Counted from the first letter of the stretch, positions 33,096 through 42,584 are shown. The stretch is 57,693 nt of DNA from JANOAR01 sp031411235 (GCA_031411235.1 JANOAR010000214.1:1-57693); one strand, 5' to 3'. Notes: generated from the sequence alone by a model not told the origin. Program-made: numbers and translations.

Positions 33096-36000
33096 TGAAA
33101 AACATCCTTGTCTTCGCCCCGCTTGGGAGCTGGATGGTTCATCATCAGTTGGACTGCGTGATCGGTGCCGCACTCAAGCTGCGTGGCTGCGAGGTTCGCG
33201 TCATCACCTGCGATGGCATCCTGGATCGCTGCCGTCTCCAAGGCACCGCCAACGATGCTGCCAAGTGCGCTGCGTGTCAGCAAACGGGCAACGAATGGTT
33301 CACCCGCTTCGGCCTTGCGACGCTGCCGCTCTCTACGCTGCTCAGTGCCGCAGAGCGCGAGGAGGTGCAACGCTGGGCCGATGCGCTGGACTTCACACAC
33401 TATGCGGAGGCGAGCTTCCGCAACGTGCCGCTGGGCCGTTGGATGCTGCCGTTGCTACACAGTGCGCTGCTCAGTGGCTACCTCGATTTCAGCTTGCCCG
33501 AGGTGCAGGCGCGAGCACGCGACTTCGCCCACCATGCAGCCTTGCTGGCCCTCGCCACGCTTCACACTATCGAGCAGCAGCGGCCCGATCACGCGCTTTG
33601 CTACAGCGGTGCGCATAGCTACTATCGCGTGTTTTTCGAGATATGCCGCTCCGCAGGCATCCGTGTGCTGGTGCATGAGCGCGGGCTGCTGCCGGGCAGC
33701 TTCAGCTTGGTGGACAATGCTTCGACGTATGAGCTGCAAGGCCGTGGCTTGCCCGAGTGGGATGTATGGAAAGACATCCCGCTGAGCACAGAGCAATGGC
33801 AGCACATGGCGCAGGTACTGGAGGATCGCTCGGGCGGTAAGAACGTCAATTTTCAGCGCTTCCACCGTTTCCAAAGTGACCTGGCTCAGACGCGTCATCG
33901 TCTTCGACTGCATGGCGACACTCGCGTGCTGCTGGCACTAGCCTCGGGCGACTGGGAGTTCTCCATGGCGGCGTGTTATGGCGGACGGCACAGCACCTTT
34001 TCCACGCAGATCGAGTGGCTGCGAATCACGGCTGAGCTGTGTCGAAAAAACGGCTGGCACCTAGTCATTCGCCATCATCCGCTCGGCGCGGGCACCGCGA
34101 CTTATCCGCGTGCTTCGCAGTTTCTTTCCGAACTGCTCCGAGATGGCCGCAGCCTGGGTGAGCATGTGCGGGTGGTGCTGCCTGCGGAGAACCTGAGCAC
34201 CTACGATATCCTGCATATTGCCGATGCTGCCGTGACGATTTTCTCATCAACAGGGGCCGATGCTGCCATCGCGGGACTGGCAGCCGTATGCGTGGGCGAC
34301 AATGCGTTTCGCCAGATCGGCATGGACTTCGTGAAGGATGCCGCAGACTACGAAGCTGCGCTGCAACGCGCTATGAGTGTGCAGCCTGCAACGGATGCGG
34401 CGCGTCTCAGCCGGGCGTATCGGTTTCAAAACTACCGCATCCTGCACTCGCGCTCGGTGCTGTTCAAATCTGTCGCGGTGCATGACGTTTATGGCACGGC
34501 CTACCGCTTTGGTGAACCAGAGGCATTGGTGTCAGGTGCTGATCCTCAGCTTGACCTTGTCTGTGATCACATCTTAGACGGCACGCCTTTACTGGCTGCA
34601 CCACAGCTACCTTACCCATCGCCAGCAATAGAACATCACATGGCCGAGCAAACCTTGAACACACTCCGAGAGAAGCGTGCGCTCAGTCGCGGAGATGCGA
34701 CCATCGCTGATTCCGTAGAACTCTCTGTGCAGGTGTTGCGCCTGGAGTTGCCAAATGAAGCGGGTGTCGTCCCCGCTGCATGGGTTTGCCGCCACTCCGC
34801 TGTGGATTTCACCTGGCTGCCCATCGACGCAGGTGGCGGCTGGGAAGTGGTGCGCATGACGCTGCTGCGCACGGTCTCAAAAATCGATGCGCCCTATGTT
34901 TCCCTGCTCTCGGCCAATGCCACGTTTGATGAGTCGATGATCTCCCAGGGCGTGGATTTGTTGGAGGAGGATGTCGCGAAAACAGGCGTCCTGTTCGGCT
35001 GCTACACGCTGGATAAAACGGGCGCTCTCGGCCCCGAGTGGCATACGCAAGTCCATGCGGCAGATAGTGCTGATCTACCGCCGCGTGCCATTGACGCGCT
35101 GCACGAGCCGCTCAATATCTTGAGCCTCGTGCTCTGGCGTCGCGAGAAGATGATACCGTGGCTTTCACAGACACTCACCGAGCCCGAGGCCGATGTGAAC
35201 TGGTGCGCGTGGCTGTTAAAAAGCTTCCTTGATGCCTCGCAGTTCATCGCCCTGCGCGAGCCGCAAGTGTTCCTTCGCGAAGGCGATAGCGCGGCATCTT
35301 TGCTCGCCAGCGCCGAGGCCAAAGCCGAAGCAGGCGATCTCGCAGGCGCGCTGGCCGTGGCGGAAGTTTTTGCTAAGCGCTTCGGTTACATCCACAGCCT
35401 GCGCAATCGCATGGCGGCTTGGCTTGTGAAAGCCGAGCGCTACTCGCAGGCGGTCGCATTGCTGTATGCCGAGATGAAGGACGGCGCGGGCGATTCGACG
35501 ACATGGGACTTGCTGCAAAAGACGCTGCCTCATGTGATCAGCGGCAAGGGCGAGTACAAGACTTATCACAGCGCCGTGGAGACCGTGCATGGCTTCATGG
35601 TGCCAGGGCAAGAGCGCTACTTGCATGAGAAAGTGCGCTCGTTGCCACGCAATGCGAGCATCATGGAGATCGGCTCCTGCCAGGGCCGCAGCACCACGGC
35701 GATGGGTTTCGCCTGCCTGGGCACCGAGCGCCGCATCCTTTGCCTGGATACCTTCGAGGGCAATGAAGGCATCATGCGCAACGTCGCCTCCTTCTACCAC
35801 AAGTGGCGCGGCAACTTGAAGCGCTGGGGCCTAGAGCGCTACGCCAGCGCACGCATGGGCTACTCGCATCCGCTGCTGCGCGAGATGCCGGTGGTGCCCG
35901 TGTTTGACTTCGTCTTCATCGACGCCTCGCACGAGTATGCCGATGTGCTGCTCGACTTCGAGCTAAGCTACCCGCTGGTGAAACCCGGCGGTTGGATCGG

Positions 36001-36463
36001 CTTCCACGATGTGGAGCCCGGCTGGCCCGGAAGCTGGCGTGTGTGGGAGCAGACGGGCAAACCACTGCTCATCAATCACGAAGTCTGCGACACGCTCGCC
36101 TGCGGGCAGAAGCAAGCCAACGTGGCCTGGAACAATCACGAGGCTGACTGGCCCGGCTTCCGCGCGGCCTACGCCACGAGTGTGCTGGGCGAAAGCGATC
36201 TCGCCGATGCCGCGCAAGCCTTGCTAGCGCTCGATAAAATGACCGCTGATGACCCGCAACGCGCCGTTCTGGAAGCCCGCATCGCCAAGGCCCCCGAGCG
36301 CATTCGCAACGTGCTGCTCTGGGGTGTGACGAAGGAAGTCGATACTGATCCCTGGCTGCACTACGCCGTGGGTCTCTCGCAGCAAGCCATCGCAGCGGAA
36401 GTCGCCGCGCGCCACTTTGCCCAAGCCCGCGTCCTTGGTCTTCAGCTCTCGCCTGCGCTATGA
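33095..36463 (+). CDS. Large glycosyltransferase-like protein with C-terminal methyltransferase
   Basis: 1122 residues from ATG 33095. The N-terminus (ILVFAPLGSWMVHHQLDCVIGAALKLRG) and later LVIRHHPLG and ADAAVTIFSSTGADAAIAG segments resemble GT-B capsule/teichoic-type glycosyltransferases, up to about residue 480. A middle segment of ~350 residues has no recognised motif, except a stretch near 760-800 that looks like TPR-type helices. Residues ~850-1000 are a class I methyltransferase of the Methyltransf_24 type (IMEIGSCQGRSTTAMGF; FVFIDASHEYADVLLDFE). It is probably a multifunctional enzyme that extends and caps the glycan. The stop overlaps the next start (ATGA). Confidence 0.7.
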   Translation: MKNILVFAPLGSWMVHHQLDCVIGAALKLRGCEVRVITCDGILDRCRLQGTANDAAKCAACQQTGNEWFTRFGLATLPLSTLLSAAEREEVQRWADALDFTHYAEASFRNVPLGRWMLPLLHSALLSGYLDFSLPEVQARARDFAHHAALLALATLHTIEQQRPDHALCYSGAHSYYRVFFEICRSAGIRVLVHERGLLPGSFSLVDNASTYELQGRGLPEWDVWKDIPLSTEQWQHMAQVLEDRSGGKNVNFQRFHRFQSDLAQTRHRLRLHGDTRVLLALASGDWEFSMAACYGGRHSTFSTQIEWLRITAELCRKNGWHLVIRHHPLGAGTATYPRASQFLSELLRDGRSLGEHVRVVLPAENLSTYDILHIADAAVTIFSSTGADAAIAGLAAVCVGDNAFRQIGMDFVKDAADYEAALQRAMSVQPATDAARLSRAYRFQNYRILHSRSVLFKSVAVHDVYGTAYRFGEPEALVSGADPQLDLVCDHILDGTPLLAAPQLPYPSPAIEHHMAEQTLNTLREKRALSRGDATIADSVELSVQVLRLELPNEAGVVPAAWVCRHSAVDFTWLPIDAGGGWEVVRMTLLRTVSKIDAPYVSLLSANATFDESMISQGVDLLEEDVAKTGVLFGCYTLDKTGALGPEWHTQVHAADSADLPPRAIDALHEPLNILSLVLWRREKMIPWLSQTLTEPEADVNWCAWLLKSFLDASQFIALREPQVFLREGDSAASLLASAEAKAEAGDLAGALAVAEVFAKRFGYIHSLRNRMAAWLVKAERYSQAVALLYAEMKDGAGDSTTWDLLQKTLPHVISGKGEYKTYHSAVETVHGFMVPGQERYLHEKVRSLPRNASIMEIGSCQGRSTTAMGFACLGTERRILCLDTFEGNEGIMRNVASFYHKWRGNLKRWGLERYASARMGYSHPLLREMPVVPVFDFVFIDASHEYADVLLDFELSYPLVKPGGWIGFHDVEPGWPGSWRVWEQTGKPLLINHEVCDTLACGQKQANVAWNNHEADWPGFRAAYATSVLGESDLADAAQALLALDKMTADDPQRAVLEARIAKAPERIRNVLLWGVTKEVDTDPWLHYAVGLSQQAIAAEVAARHFAQARVLGLQLSPAL

Positions 36464-37593
36464 AGTTTCAACAAATCCACACCTTCTATCCTGCCTACCT
36501 GCGCCGGTTTTACAGCAGCCATCCTGGCCTGCTCGATGCGCCTCATGCCGAGCTGCAAGCTCCGCTGCTCGCCGATGGCTTCGGTGCCTCGCACATGTGG
36601 GCATCAGCATTGGCCAAGTGCGGGCACAAGACGCAGCTCATCATTGCCAACGACGTCATTGCACAGACTCGCTGGGCGACGGAGACGCTCGGCACGATGA
36701 AGTTGAAAAAGAAGTCCGAGTGGGTACGGGAGATCTCTCTGGAGCAGGTCAATCGCTTCCAACCTGACGTGCTGCATCTCGGCGATCCTGTGGCCTTTGA
36801 CATGAGCTTTGTGCGTCGATTAAAAGTGCGCCCCAAATGGGTCATCGGCTGGCGCGCAGCGCCCACGCCCGACACCGTGGATTGGAAAGGCATGGATCTG
36901 ATGCTCTCGCATCTGGACAGCGGCGTGAAGTTCGCCTGGAAGCACGGAGTGCGCGATGCGCAGTCGTTTTATCCTGGCTTTTGCCAATGGATTGCCGATG
37001 CCGTGGCCGACCAGACCAAGGATTACGATGTGGTCTTCTGCGGCCAGTGGACGCCCGACCACGAGCGCCGCAACAAGCTCATCGCCAAGCTCGCCAAGGC
37101 ATCGCTGGGCAAGGAGCACCCATTTAATTTCGGCCTCTTCCTGGAATGCGCCGACCCCACACAGTTCCCCGAAGCCGTGCGCAAGCTGAACCAAGGTAGC
37201 CGCTGGGGCATGGCGATGTATCGCGCTTTGCGCAGTGGTCGCATCGCGCTCAATGCCGAGATCGACATGGGCCGTGGCAGCGCTGGGAACATGCGCTTCT
37301 TCGAGGCGACAGGCGTGGGCAGTTGCCTGCTCACCGAGCATCACGACAACGTGGGCCGCTACTTCCAGCCTGATAAAGAGATCGTCACTTTTAAAGGCAG
37401 CGACGACTGCCTCGCCAAGCTCAACGACCTCCTCGACAACCCCGAGAAAATCGAGTCTATCGCCAAGGCTGGCCAGCGGCGCTGCCTCACCGAGCACGAG
37501 GTGGACACGCGCATGAAGGCTCTGGAAGCTCTGCTAGCCAGCAAGCCCAGCGCCCTTACGAGCTGGGCGCGTGCTGCGTTTAAGCGGCTGTAA
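36460..37593 (+). CDS. CgeB-like glycosyltransferase
   Basis: 377 residues. Features of the CgeB/Glyco_trans_1-type family: an N-terminal segment (FYPAYLRRFY), DVVFCGQWTPDHERRN in the middle and a C-terminal ALNAEIDMGRGSAGNMRFFEATGVGSCLLTE, the motif in which the EATG-like Glu contacts the nucleotide sugar. It is the last gene of the operon-like glycan cluster. It may transfer the CMP- or UDP-linked sugar to a protein or glycan; donor unknown. Confidence 0.82.
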   Translation: MKFQQIHTFYPAYLRRFYSSHPGLLDAPHAELQAPLLADGFGASHMWASALAKCGHKTQLIIANDVIAQTRWATETLGTMKLKKKSEWVREISLEQVNRFQPDVLHLGDPVAFDMSFVRRLKVRPKWVIGWRAAPTPDTVDWKGMDLMLSHLDSGVKFAWKHGVRDAQSFYPGFCQWIADAVADQTKDYDVVFCGQWTPDHERRNKLIAKLAKASLGKEHPFNFGLFLECADPTQFPEAVRKLNQGSRWGMAMYRALRSGRIALNAEIDMGRGSAGNMRFFEATGVGSCLLTEHHDNVGRYFQPDKEIVTFKGSDDCLAKLNDLLDNPEKIESIAKAGQRRCLTEHEVDTRMKALEALLASKPSALTSWARAAFKRL

Positions 37594-37738
37594 TGTCGTG
37601 TGCTTGAGAATGGCGAATAAAGGCCACGCCGCCTCTTCGTGGTGGGCCGACGGATGTGGATAGCACTCTGCGCAAAAAATTGATGAACGATGATGCGAGT
37701 GCTGTGCAGCTTGCGTTTAGTGCAGCCTCTCTATCGCC

Positions 37739-38797
37739 ATGAAACACCGACTCATTCTCACACTCGCCTCGCTTGCTTTTGCTTTTTCTACCTTACCTGC
37801 TCGTGCCCACGAGGCTGGCAACCAGATGGCGGAGGTGGCTCTGGCCTTTCTCAGTATCCTGACGCCGGAGCAGAAAGCCAAGGCGGCTTTTGCCTTCGAT
37901 GATGAGGAGCGACTGAACTGGCATTTCATCCCTCGTGTGCGCAAGGGCTTGGCAATGAAGGCGATGACGCCGCAGCAGCGGTTGCTGGCGATGGCGCTGA
38001 TGAATACGGGTCTGAGCTATCGTGGTTCGGCCAAGGCGACGACGATCATGAGCTTGGAGGAGGTGCTCTATCAACTCGAGGGCGCGGCTGATGAATCGAA
38101 ACGTGAGTCGGTGCGGTTGAAGCGTGATCCCGAGAGGTACTATGTGAGCATTTTTGGCGAACCTTCTGCCAAGGGTGTGTGGAGCTGGCGTCTTGAGGGG
38201 CACCACGTTTCGATGAATTTCACGATCAAAGACAGCCAACTGCTGCGCGCCACGCCGTCCTTTTTTGGCAGCAATCCTGGCGAAGTGCGCCAAGGCCCGC
38301 TCTCGGGTCTGCGCGTGCTGAAGGTGGAAGAAGAGATGGGCCGCACGCTGGTGAAGAGCCTGAGCGAAGCCCAACTCAAGCAGGCCTTCGCGGCTGATGT
38401 GGCACCGAAGGAGATGCTGACTGCTGCGGAGCATTGGGTGGATCCGCTGAACCCCAAGGGCATCGCGGACACGGAGCTGAACGCTGAGCAGAAGACGCTG
38501 CTGAATGCGCTGATCCGCGAGTACATCGAGCGCTTACGCCCGGAAATTGCGGAGGCAACGATGGCTGAAATCGCAGCTAGTGGCCCGGTTTACTTCGCCT
38601 GGGCAGGCGACAAGGAGCGCGGCCAGCCGCATTATTATCGAGTTCAGGGGAAGACCTTCCTGCTCGAATACGACAACGTGCAGAACGAGGCCAACCACGT
38701 CCACAGCGTCTGGCGTAGCTTCGACGGTGACTTCGGCGCGGACTTGCTGGGCCAGCACTACGAGGCCGAGCATCAGGGGAAATCGACGACGAATTGA
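37739..38797 (+). CDS. DUF3500 domain protein, probably exported
   Basis: 352 residues. A signal peptide (MKHRLILTLASLAFAFSTLPARA) is followed by the DUF3500 fold: LTPEQKAKAAFAFDDEERLNWHF near 37-60, HHVSMNFTIKDSQL and the His-containing W-x-W-x-LEGHH region, then FEYD-like LLEYDNVQNEANHVHSVWR. The biochemical role of the family is not known to me. It is separated from the glycan cluster by 145 bp and from rsmH by a long spacer, so it is probably a single transcription unit. Confidence 0.82.
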   Translation: MKHRLILTLASLAFAFSTLPARAHEAGNQMAEVALAFLSILTPEQKAKAAFAFDDEERLNWHFIPRVRKGLAMKAMTPQQRLLAMALMNTGLSYRGSAKATTIMSLEEVLYQLEGAADESKRESVRLKRDPERYYVSIFGEPSAKGVWSWRLEGHHVSMNFTIKDSQLLRATPSFFGSNPGEVRQGPLSGLRVLKVEEEMGRTLVKSLSEAQLKQAFAADVAPKEMLTAAEHWVDPLNPKGIADTELNAEQKTLLNALIREYIERLRPEIAEATMAEIAASGPVYFAWAGDKERGQPHYYRVQGKTFLLEYDNVQNEANHVHSVWRSFDGDFGADLLGQHYEAEHQGKSTTN

Positions 38798-38830
38798 TCA
38801 TAAGGGAGCCGGTTGTCCGGCCTCATGCTG

Positions 38831-38902
38831 CTTAGCCGTGCCTATGCGGTAGAAATCGTTGCTCAGCATTGCGACGGTTTTTACTGCGTGAGCACGGCTA
38901 AG
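38831..38902 (+). repeat. Inverted repeat around CTTAGCCGTGC / GCACGGCTAAG
   Basis: Perfect 11-bp arms, 50 bp apart. The right arm continues as ACGGCTAAGCCTT, which resembles ACGGCTAAAGCCT at 45838-45850, so the two loci may carry copies of one extragenic palindrome family. Confidence 0.6.
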
Positions 38903-38956
38903 CCTTATTCACAAGGCTTCACAGCGTGGCAGTGGGAATAACTATTTCCTGAAAAC

Positions 38957-38972
38957 GCAATTTATAAATTGC
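38957..38972. repeat. 16-bp perfect palindrome, possible operator
   Basis: GCAATTTATAAATTGC is its own reverse complement. It lies 335 bp before the rsmH start chosen here and downstream of the DUF3500 gene. A dimeric repressor could bind it; which regulator is unknown. It does not resemble MraZ boxes, which are direct repeats. Confidence 0.4.
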
Positions 38973-39306
38973 AGCAGCAGGCAGAAACAGGTTAGCTCAA
39001 TAATATGAATAGTCAGGACTGTTCAATTATTTAGCAAATACCGTTCTCATTGCACTCAAGTCTGCTCCCATGAATTCCTCGATACCCATCGCCCTTGCTC
39101 CAGCCGTCACCGCGCCTCGCGGGCGGGCTGTGGTGCGGCACGGCCCTTGGTTTGCAGGTGCTGCGGGGCCGTTGCTCGGCTGGTCACAGGTCGGCCTTTG
39201 GCCCTGGCTGGGCTGCGCGACGACGTCAGGCGATGCGGCTGGCGTGGGGGGACGCGGTATGATGCCGGGGCGCGGTGGCTCCGACCCGCACGACTCCTCG
39301 ACAAAT

Positions 39307-40248
39307 ATGGATCCTGCGCTGCCTTTTTACCACGAGCCTGTGCTGCTCCAGGAGGTTCTCGACGCGCTCAATCCCCAGCCTGGGATGTTGATCCTCGATG
39401 CGACGCTAGGCGGCGGTGGGCACTCCGAGGCTATCCTCCAGCGGGGTGCCAATGTCGTCGCCATCGACCAAGACCCGGTGGCCATCGCCCATGCCACATC
39501 GCTGCTGCGTGGTTATGCGGGGCGCTTCGTTGCGCTGCGGGGGAACTTTCGCCACTTCACCTCGTTGCTCGGCGAGGCAGGTATCACGAAGGTCGATGCC
39601 ATCCTTGCCGACATCGGTTTATCGAGCCGCCAGATCGACGATGCTAGCCGGGGCATCTCCTTCCAGACTGATGGCCCGTTGGACATGAGGATGAATCCCG
39701 ATGGCCCGCTCACCGCTGCCGATGTGGTGAACACCGCCTCGCTGGAGGAAATGGTGCGCATCTTCCGCGAATATGGCGAGGAGCATCAGGCTATGCGCAT
39801 CGCCCGTGCGATCATCTCTGCACGCACGCAGAAGCCCCTGCGCACCACCTTCGACTTGGTCAATGCCATCCTCACTGTCTGCCCTCGCAGCGGCCCGCGC
39901 CACCCTGCGACCAAGGTTTTTCAAGCCCTGCGCATTCATGTGAATGCTGAGCTAGCGGCCCTGCAAGAATTCCTCAAAATCGCGCCGAAGTGGCTCAAAC
40001 CAGGCGGTCGGCTCGCCATCATCTCGTTTCATAGCCTTGAAGACGCCGCCATCAAAAGAGCCTTCCGTCACCACGCCACGCCGACTCTCGACGCGCCTAA
40101 CTGGCCCGAGCCCAAAGCGAATCCCGATTTCTGTGTCCGCCTGCTTACGCGCAAGCCGGTGGAACCTTCGCCCGACGAAGTGAAACGCAACCCCCGCTCC
40201 CGCAGTGCGCGTCTGCGAGCCGTAGAGCGCCTCCCGGAACCCCCATGA
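39307..40248 (+). CDS. rsmH: 16S rRNA (cytosine-1402-N4)-methyltransferase RsmH (MraW)
   Basis: 313 residues from ATG 39307, matching the family N-terminus YHEPVLLQEVLDAL. The SAM site is DATLGGGGHSEAIL, with DPVAI, ADIGLSSRQIDDASRGISFQ and the PGGRLAIISFHSLED segment further on. It N4-methylates C1402 in the decoding centre of 16S rRNA. The gene usually opens dcw clusters after mraZ; no mraZ is present here. The upstream ATG at 39070 is in frame but was rejected. The stop overlaps the ftsL start (ATGA). Confidence 0.93.
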   Translation: MDPALPFYHEPVLLQEVLDALNPQPGMLILDATLGGGGHSEAILQRGANVVAIDQDPVAIAHATSLLRGYAGRFVALRGNFRHFTSLLGEAGITKVDAILADIGLSSRQIDDASRGISFQTDGPLDMRMNPDGPLTAADVVNTASLEEMVRIFREYGEEHQAMRIARAIISARTQKPLRTTFDLVNAILTVCPRSGPRHPATKVFQALRIHVNAELAALQEFLKIAPKWLKPGGRLAIISFHSLEDAAIKRAFRHHATPTLDAPNWPEPKANPDFCVRLLTRKPVEPSPDEVKRNPRSRSARLRAVERLPEPP

Positions 40249-40619
40249 AACTCCGCAACCGCAAGCAGTACCACAACACCGTCCGCCTCCCCATCATCCT
40301 GTTTCTCATCGTTGTCGGCGGACTCGTCGGCACACGCTGGATGAATGAAGTGCGCACGCAACATCTGGCGCAGCGCCTCAGCAGCGAGGCCCGCAAACTC
40401 GAGCACGAGGCACTTGAGTTGCGCGGCCATATCAAAGACCTCCAGGGCCGCGCCTCCGAGTTGCTCACTCGCGACGCGGTGAATGCCGCTTTACAAGCTG
40501 CGGGCAAACCCATGCAGAGGATTGCAAAGGACGGTGCCATCACCATCACGGCTGTCGTGCAAGCCAAAGCGGTGCAGAACATCGCGCAAAATACTGCTGA
40601 CACCCCCGACTTGGAGTAA
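40245..40619 (+). CDS. ftsL: Cell-division protein FtsL-like
   Basis: 124 residues, small as in FtsL. A basic N-terminus is followed by one transmembrane segment (residues ~14-30, RLPIILFLIVVGGLVGT) and then a heptad-containing helix (LSSEARKLEHEALELRGHIKDLQ, ~44-66) that should form a coiled coil in the periplasm, as with FtsB. The protein is poorly conserved and the call rests on size, topology and position between rsmH and ftsI. It bridges the division complex. The start overlaps rsmH by 4 bp. Confidence 0.75.
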   Translation: MKLRNRKQYHNTVRLPIILFLIVVGGLVGTRWMNEVRTQHLAQRLSSEARKLEHEALELRGHIKDLQGRASELLTRDAVNAALQAAGKPMQRIAKDGAITITAVVQAKAVQNIAQNTADTPDLE

Positions 40620-40625
40620 GCCACC

Positions 40626-42584
40626 ATGCTGAATCTCCCCCACATCGAGCAGCAGCGCCGAGACCGCGCCCTCTGCACCCGCATTGGCTATCTTTCCTGC
40701 GTCTTCATCCTCGGCTTCACGGGCATCTCGGCACGCCTTTATTGGTTGCAAGTACGCCAGCACGACACCCTCACCAAGGCCGCCGCCAAGCTCCGCCAAG
40801 ACAAAATCCCGCTCCCGGCCAAGCGCGGCTCCCTCTGGGATGCCAATGGCGAACTCCTCGCCCAGGATCGCACCGTCTATGAGCTGCACGCCAACATCAA
40901 GCACCTCAATGACCCCTTGCACGTACGCACTCGTCTCGCCTCGCTGCGTGGCATGAGTGTCATCGAACTGACACGCGAAATGTCAGAGGCTGAGATCATC
41001 GCGAGCTACCGCGACCACATCGTCCAGACGCTCGCGCAAAAAATGAATCTCAGCGTGGCCGAGGTCACCGAGAAGCTACAAGCCAAAGCCGTGATCAAGT
41101 CCAAAGACAACGACCCGGCCAAGACCAAGCTCGTCGATGTTGTGGAGCCTTCGTTGCTCAAAGATCTCGAAAAAGAAGAGGCCGAGACTTGGACGCAAGT
41201 ACTCAAGGATCAAAAAATCACCGGCGTCTATCTGCGCTCCAGCGTCAAACGTTTCTACCCCGCAGGCGATCGCCTCGCCCATGTGCTCGGCATGGTCACC
41301 TTCGATAAAAAAGGCTACGAAGGCGTCGAGCAACTCATCGACCAGCATCTCACCGGCGTGGATGGCTGGGAAAAAATCGAGCGTGACGCCAAAAGGATGA
41401 ACATCCTCCCCGGCTATGACGGCGCGATCCAAGAGCCCCGCCACGGCTGCCACGCCATCCTCACCATCGACATGACGCTCCAGCATCAGCTCGAAGAAAA
41501 GCTCCTCGCGGCGTACAACATCCACCACCCGCGCAAGATCATGGGCGTCATCATTGAGCCCGCCACTGGCAACATTCTCGCCATGGCCAGCATCCCATTG
41601 TACCAAGAATTGTATGAAGGCAAAGGCAGCGAGCGGCGCAAAACCGACGGCGTCGAGCGTCGCAACATGGCCGTCACCGACCTTTACGAGCCCGGCTCCA
41701 CCATGAAGATCATCACCATCGCCGCCGCCTTAGACAGCGGCAGCGTCAGCTTCGACCAAGCCATGAACTGCCACGGCGGCTACTATACCGAGCCCGAGAA
41801 CGATGTGACCCTGCGTGATGATGAAAACGAAAACTTCACCCACCTCACGGTCAAAAACGTCCTCGTTCACTCCTCCAACGTCGGTGCCTACATGATCGCC
41901 AAGGCCCTCGGCCCCACACGCTTCCACAGCTACATCGGGCGCTTCGGTTTTGGCCATGTCACTAGCCTCGGCCTACCACGCGAATCCAGTGGCATCGTCT
42001 TCCCTTTAGAGAAATGGAAAGGCCCAGCTCTCTCGCGCATCGCTATGGGTTACCAAGTCTCCGTCACCCCGCTACAAATGGCCATGGCCGTGGGTGCCAT
42101 CGCGAACAAAGGCAAGCTCATGCAGCCACGCCTCGTCTCCCGCATCATCACTCCGGACGGTCTCAATGAAAGCGTCTTGCCCCCCGTTGTCGTTGCCCAA
42201 GCCTGCTCTGCCGCGACCGCGCAAAAAATGACCGAGGCCATGACCGCCGTCGTCAAGGAAGGCACAGGCAAACAAGCCGCCATCGAGGGCACCATCGTCG
42301 CTGGCAAGACAGGCACAGCCCAGCGCTACGACGCTGAAGCCAAGGGCAAGCAAGACAAATATCCACCCGGTCACTACGTCGTCAGCTTCGTCGGTTTCGC
42401 CCCGGCAGAAGCCCCCAAAGTCGCCTGCGTCATCGTGCTCGACGACCCCAAAGCATCCGACCCCTCCATGCTCTATGGCGGCAAGCTTGCTGCCCCTCTC
42501 TTTTCCGATGTCGTCCAAACCACCCTCACCCATTTAGACGCCGCCCCAGATCGCCCTGTGAAGCTAGGTATGGTGGTGAAGTAG
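40626..42584 (+). CDS. ftsI: Penicillin-binding protein, division transpeptidase FtsI/PBP2-like
   Basis: 652 residues. A signal anchor near residues 20-40 (LSCVFILGFTGISARLYWL) is followed by a non-catalytic dimerisation domain and a transpeptidase domain with all three motifs: S-x-x-K at 358-361 (STMK), S-x-N at 416-418 (SSN) and KTGT at 561-564. It cross-links septal peptidoglycan. No PASTA domains are evident at the C-terminus. It lies 6 bp after ftsL. Order in the cluster makes FtsI more likely than an elongation PBP2. Confidence 0.9.
   Translation: MLNLPHIEQQRRDRALCTRIGYLSCVFILGFTGISARLYWLQVRQHDTLTKAAAKLRQDKIPLPAKRGSLWDANGELLAQDRTVYELHANIKHLNDPLHVRTRLASLRGMSVIELTREMSEAEIIASYRDHIVQTLAQKMNLSVAEVTEKLQAKAVIKSKDNDPAKTKLVDVVEPSLLKDLEKEEAETWTQVLKDQKITGVYLRSSVKRFYPAGDRLAHVLGMVTFDKKGYEGVEQLIDQHLTGVDGWEKIERDAKRMNILPGYDGAIQEPRHGCHAILTIDMTLQHQLEEKLLAAYNIHHPRKIMGVIIEPATGNILAMASIPLYQELYEGKGSERRKTDGVERRNMAVTDLYEPGSTMKIITIAAALDSGSVSFDQAMNCHGGYYTEPENDVTLRDDENENFTHLTVKNVLVHSSNVGAYMIAKALGPTRFHSYIGRFGFGHVTSLGLPRESSGIVFPLEKWKGPALSRIAMGYQVSVTPLQMAMAVGAIANKGKLMQPRLVSRIITPDGLNESVLPPVVVAQACSAATAQKMTEAMTAVVKEGTGKQAAIEGTIVAGKTGTAQRYDAEAKGKQDKYPPGHYVVSFVGFAPAEAPKVACVIVLDDPKASDPSMLYGGKLAAPLFSDVVQTTLTHLDAAPDRPVKLGMVVK

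Larger units (their letters stand above)
38798..39306 (+). other. Gene-free spacer upstream of the dcw cluster
   Basis: 509 bp. The first half is relatively AT-rich and holds an inverted repeat (38831-38841 with 38892-38902), a hairpin (38900-38919: AAGCCTT, loop ATTCAC, AAGGCTT) and a perfect 16-bp palindrome at 38957-38972 (GCAATTTATAAATTGC). The second half (about 39095-39300) is strongly GC-rich and could fold, for example GGCC-TTT-GGCC. An open frame from ATG 39070 would add 79 residues to RsmH, but its composition (many Gly, Ala, Trp) does not match the RsmH family. Confidence 0.6.

Noticed and set aside
39130..39150. Second sigma-54-like site (CGGCACG followed by TTGG)
   Set aside because: The -12 GC is replaced by GG and the first T of TGGC is C, so the invariant bases are not met.
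39070..39306. N-terminal extension of RsmH from ATG 39070
   Set aside because: The sequence is Gly/Ala/Trp-rich, does not match the family, and the ATG at 39307 gives the conserved N-terminus. Listed as spacer, with the alternative noted.
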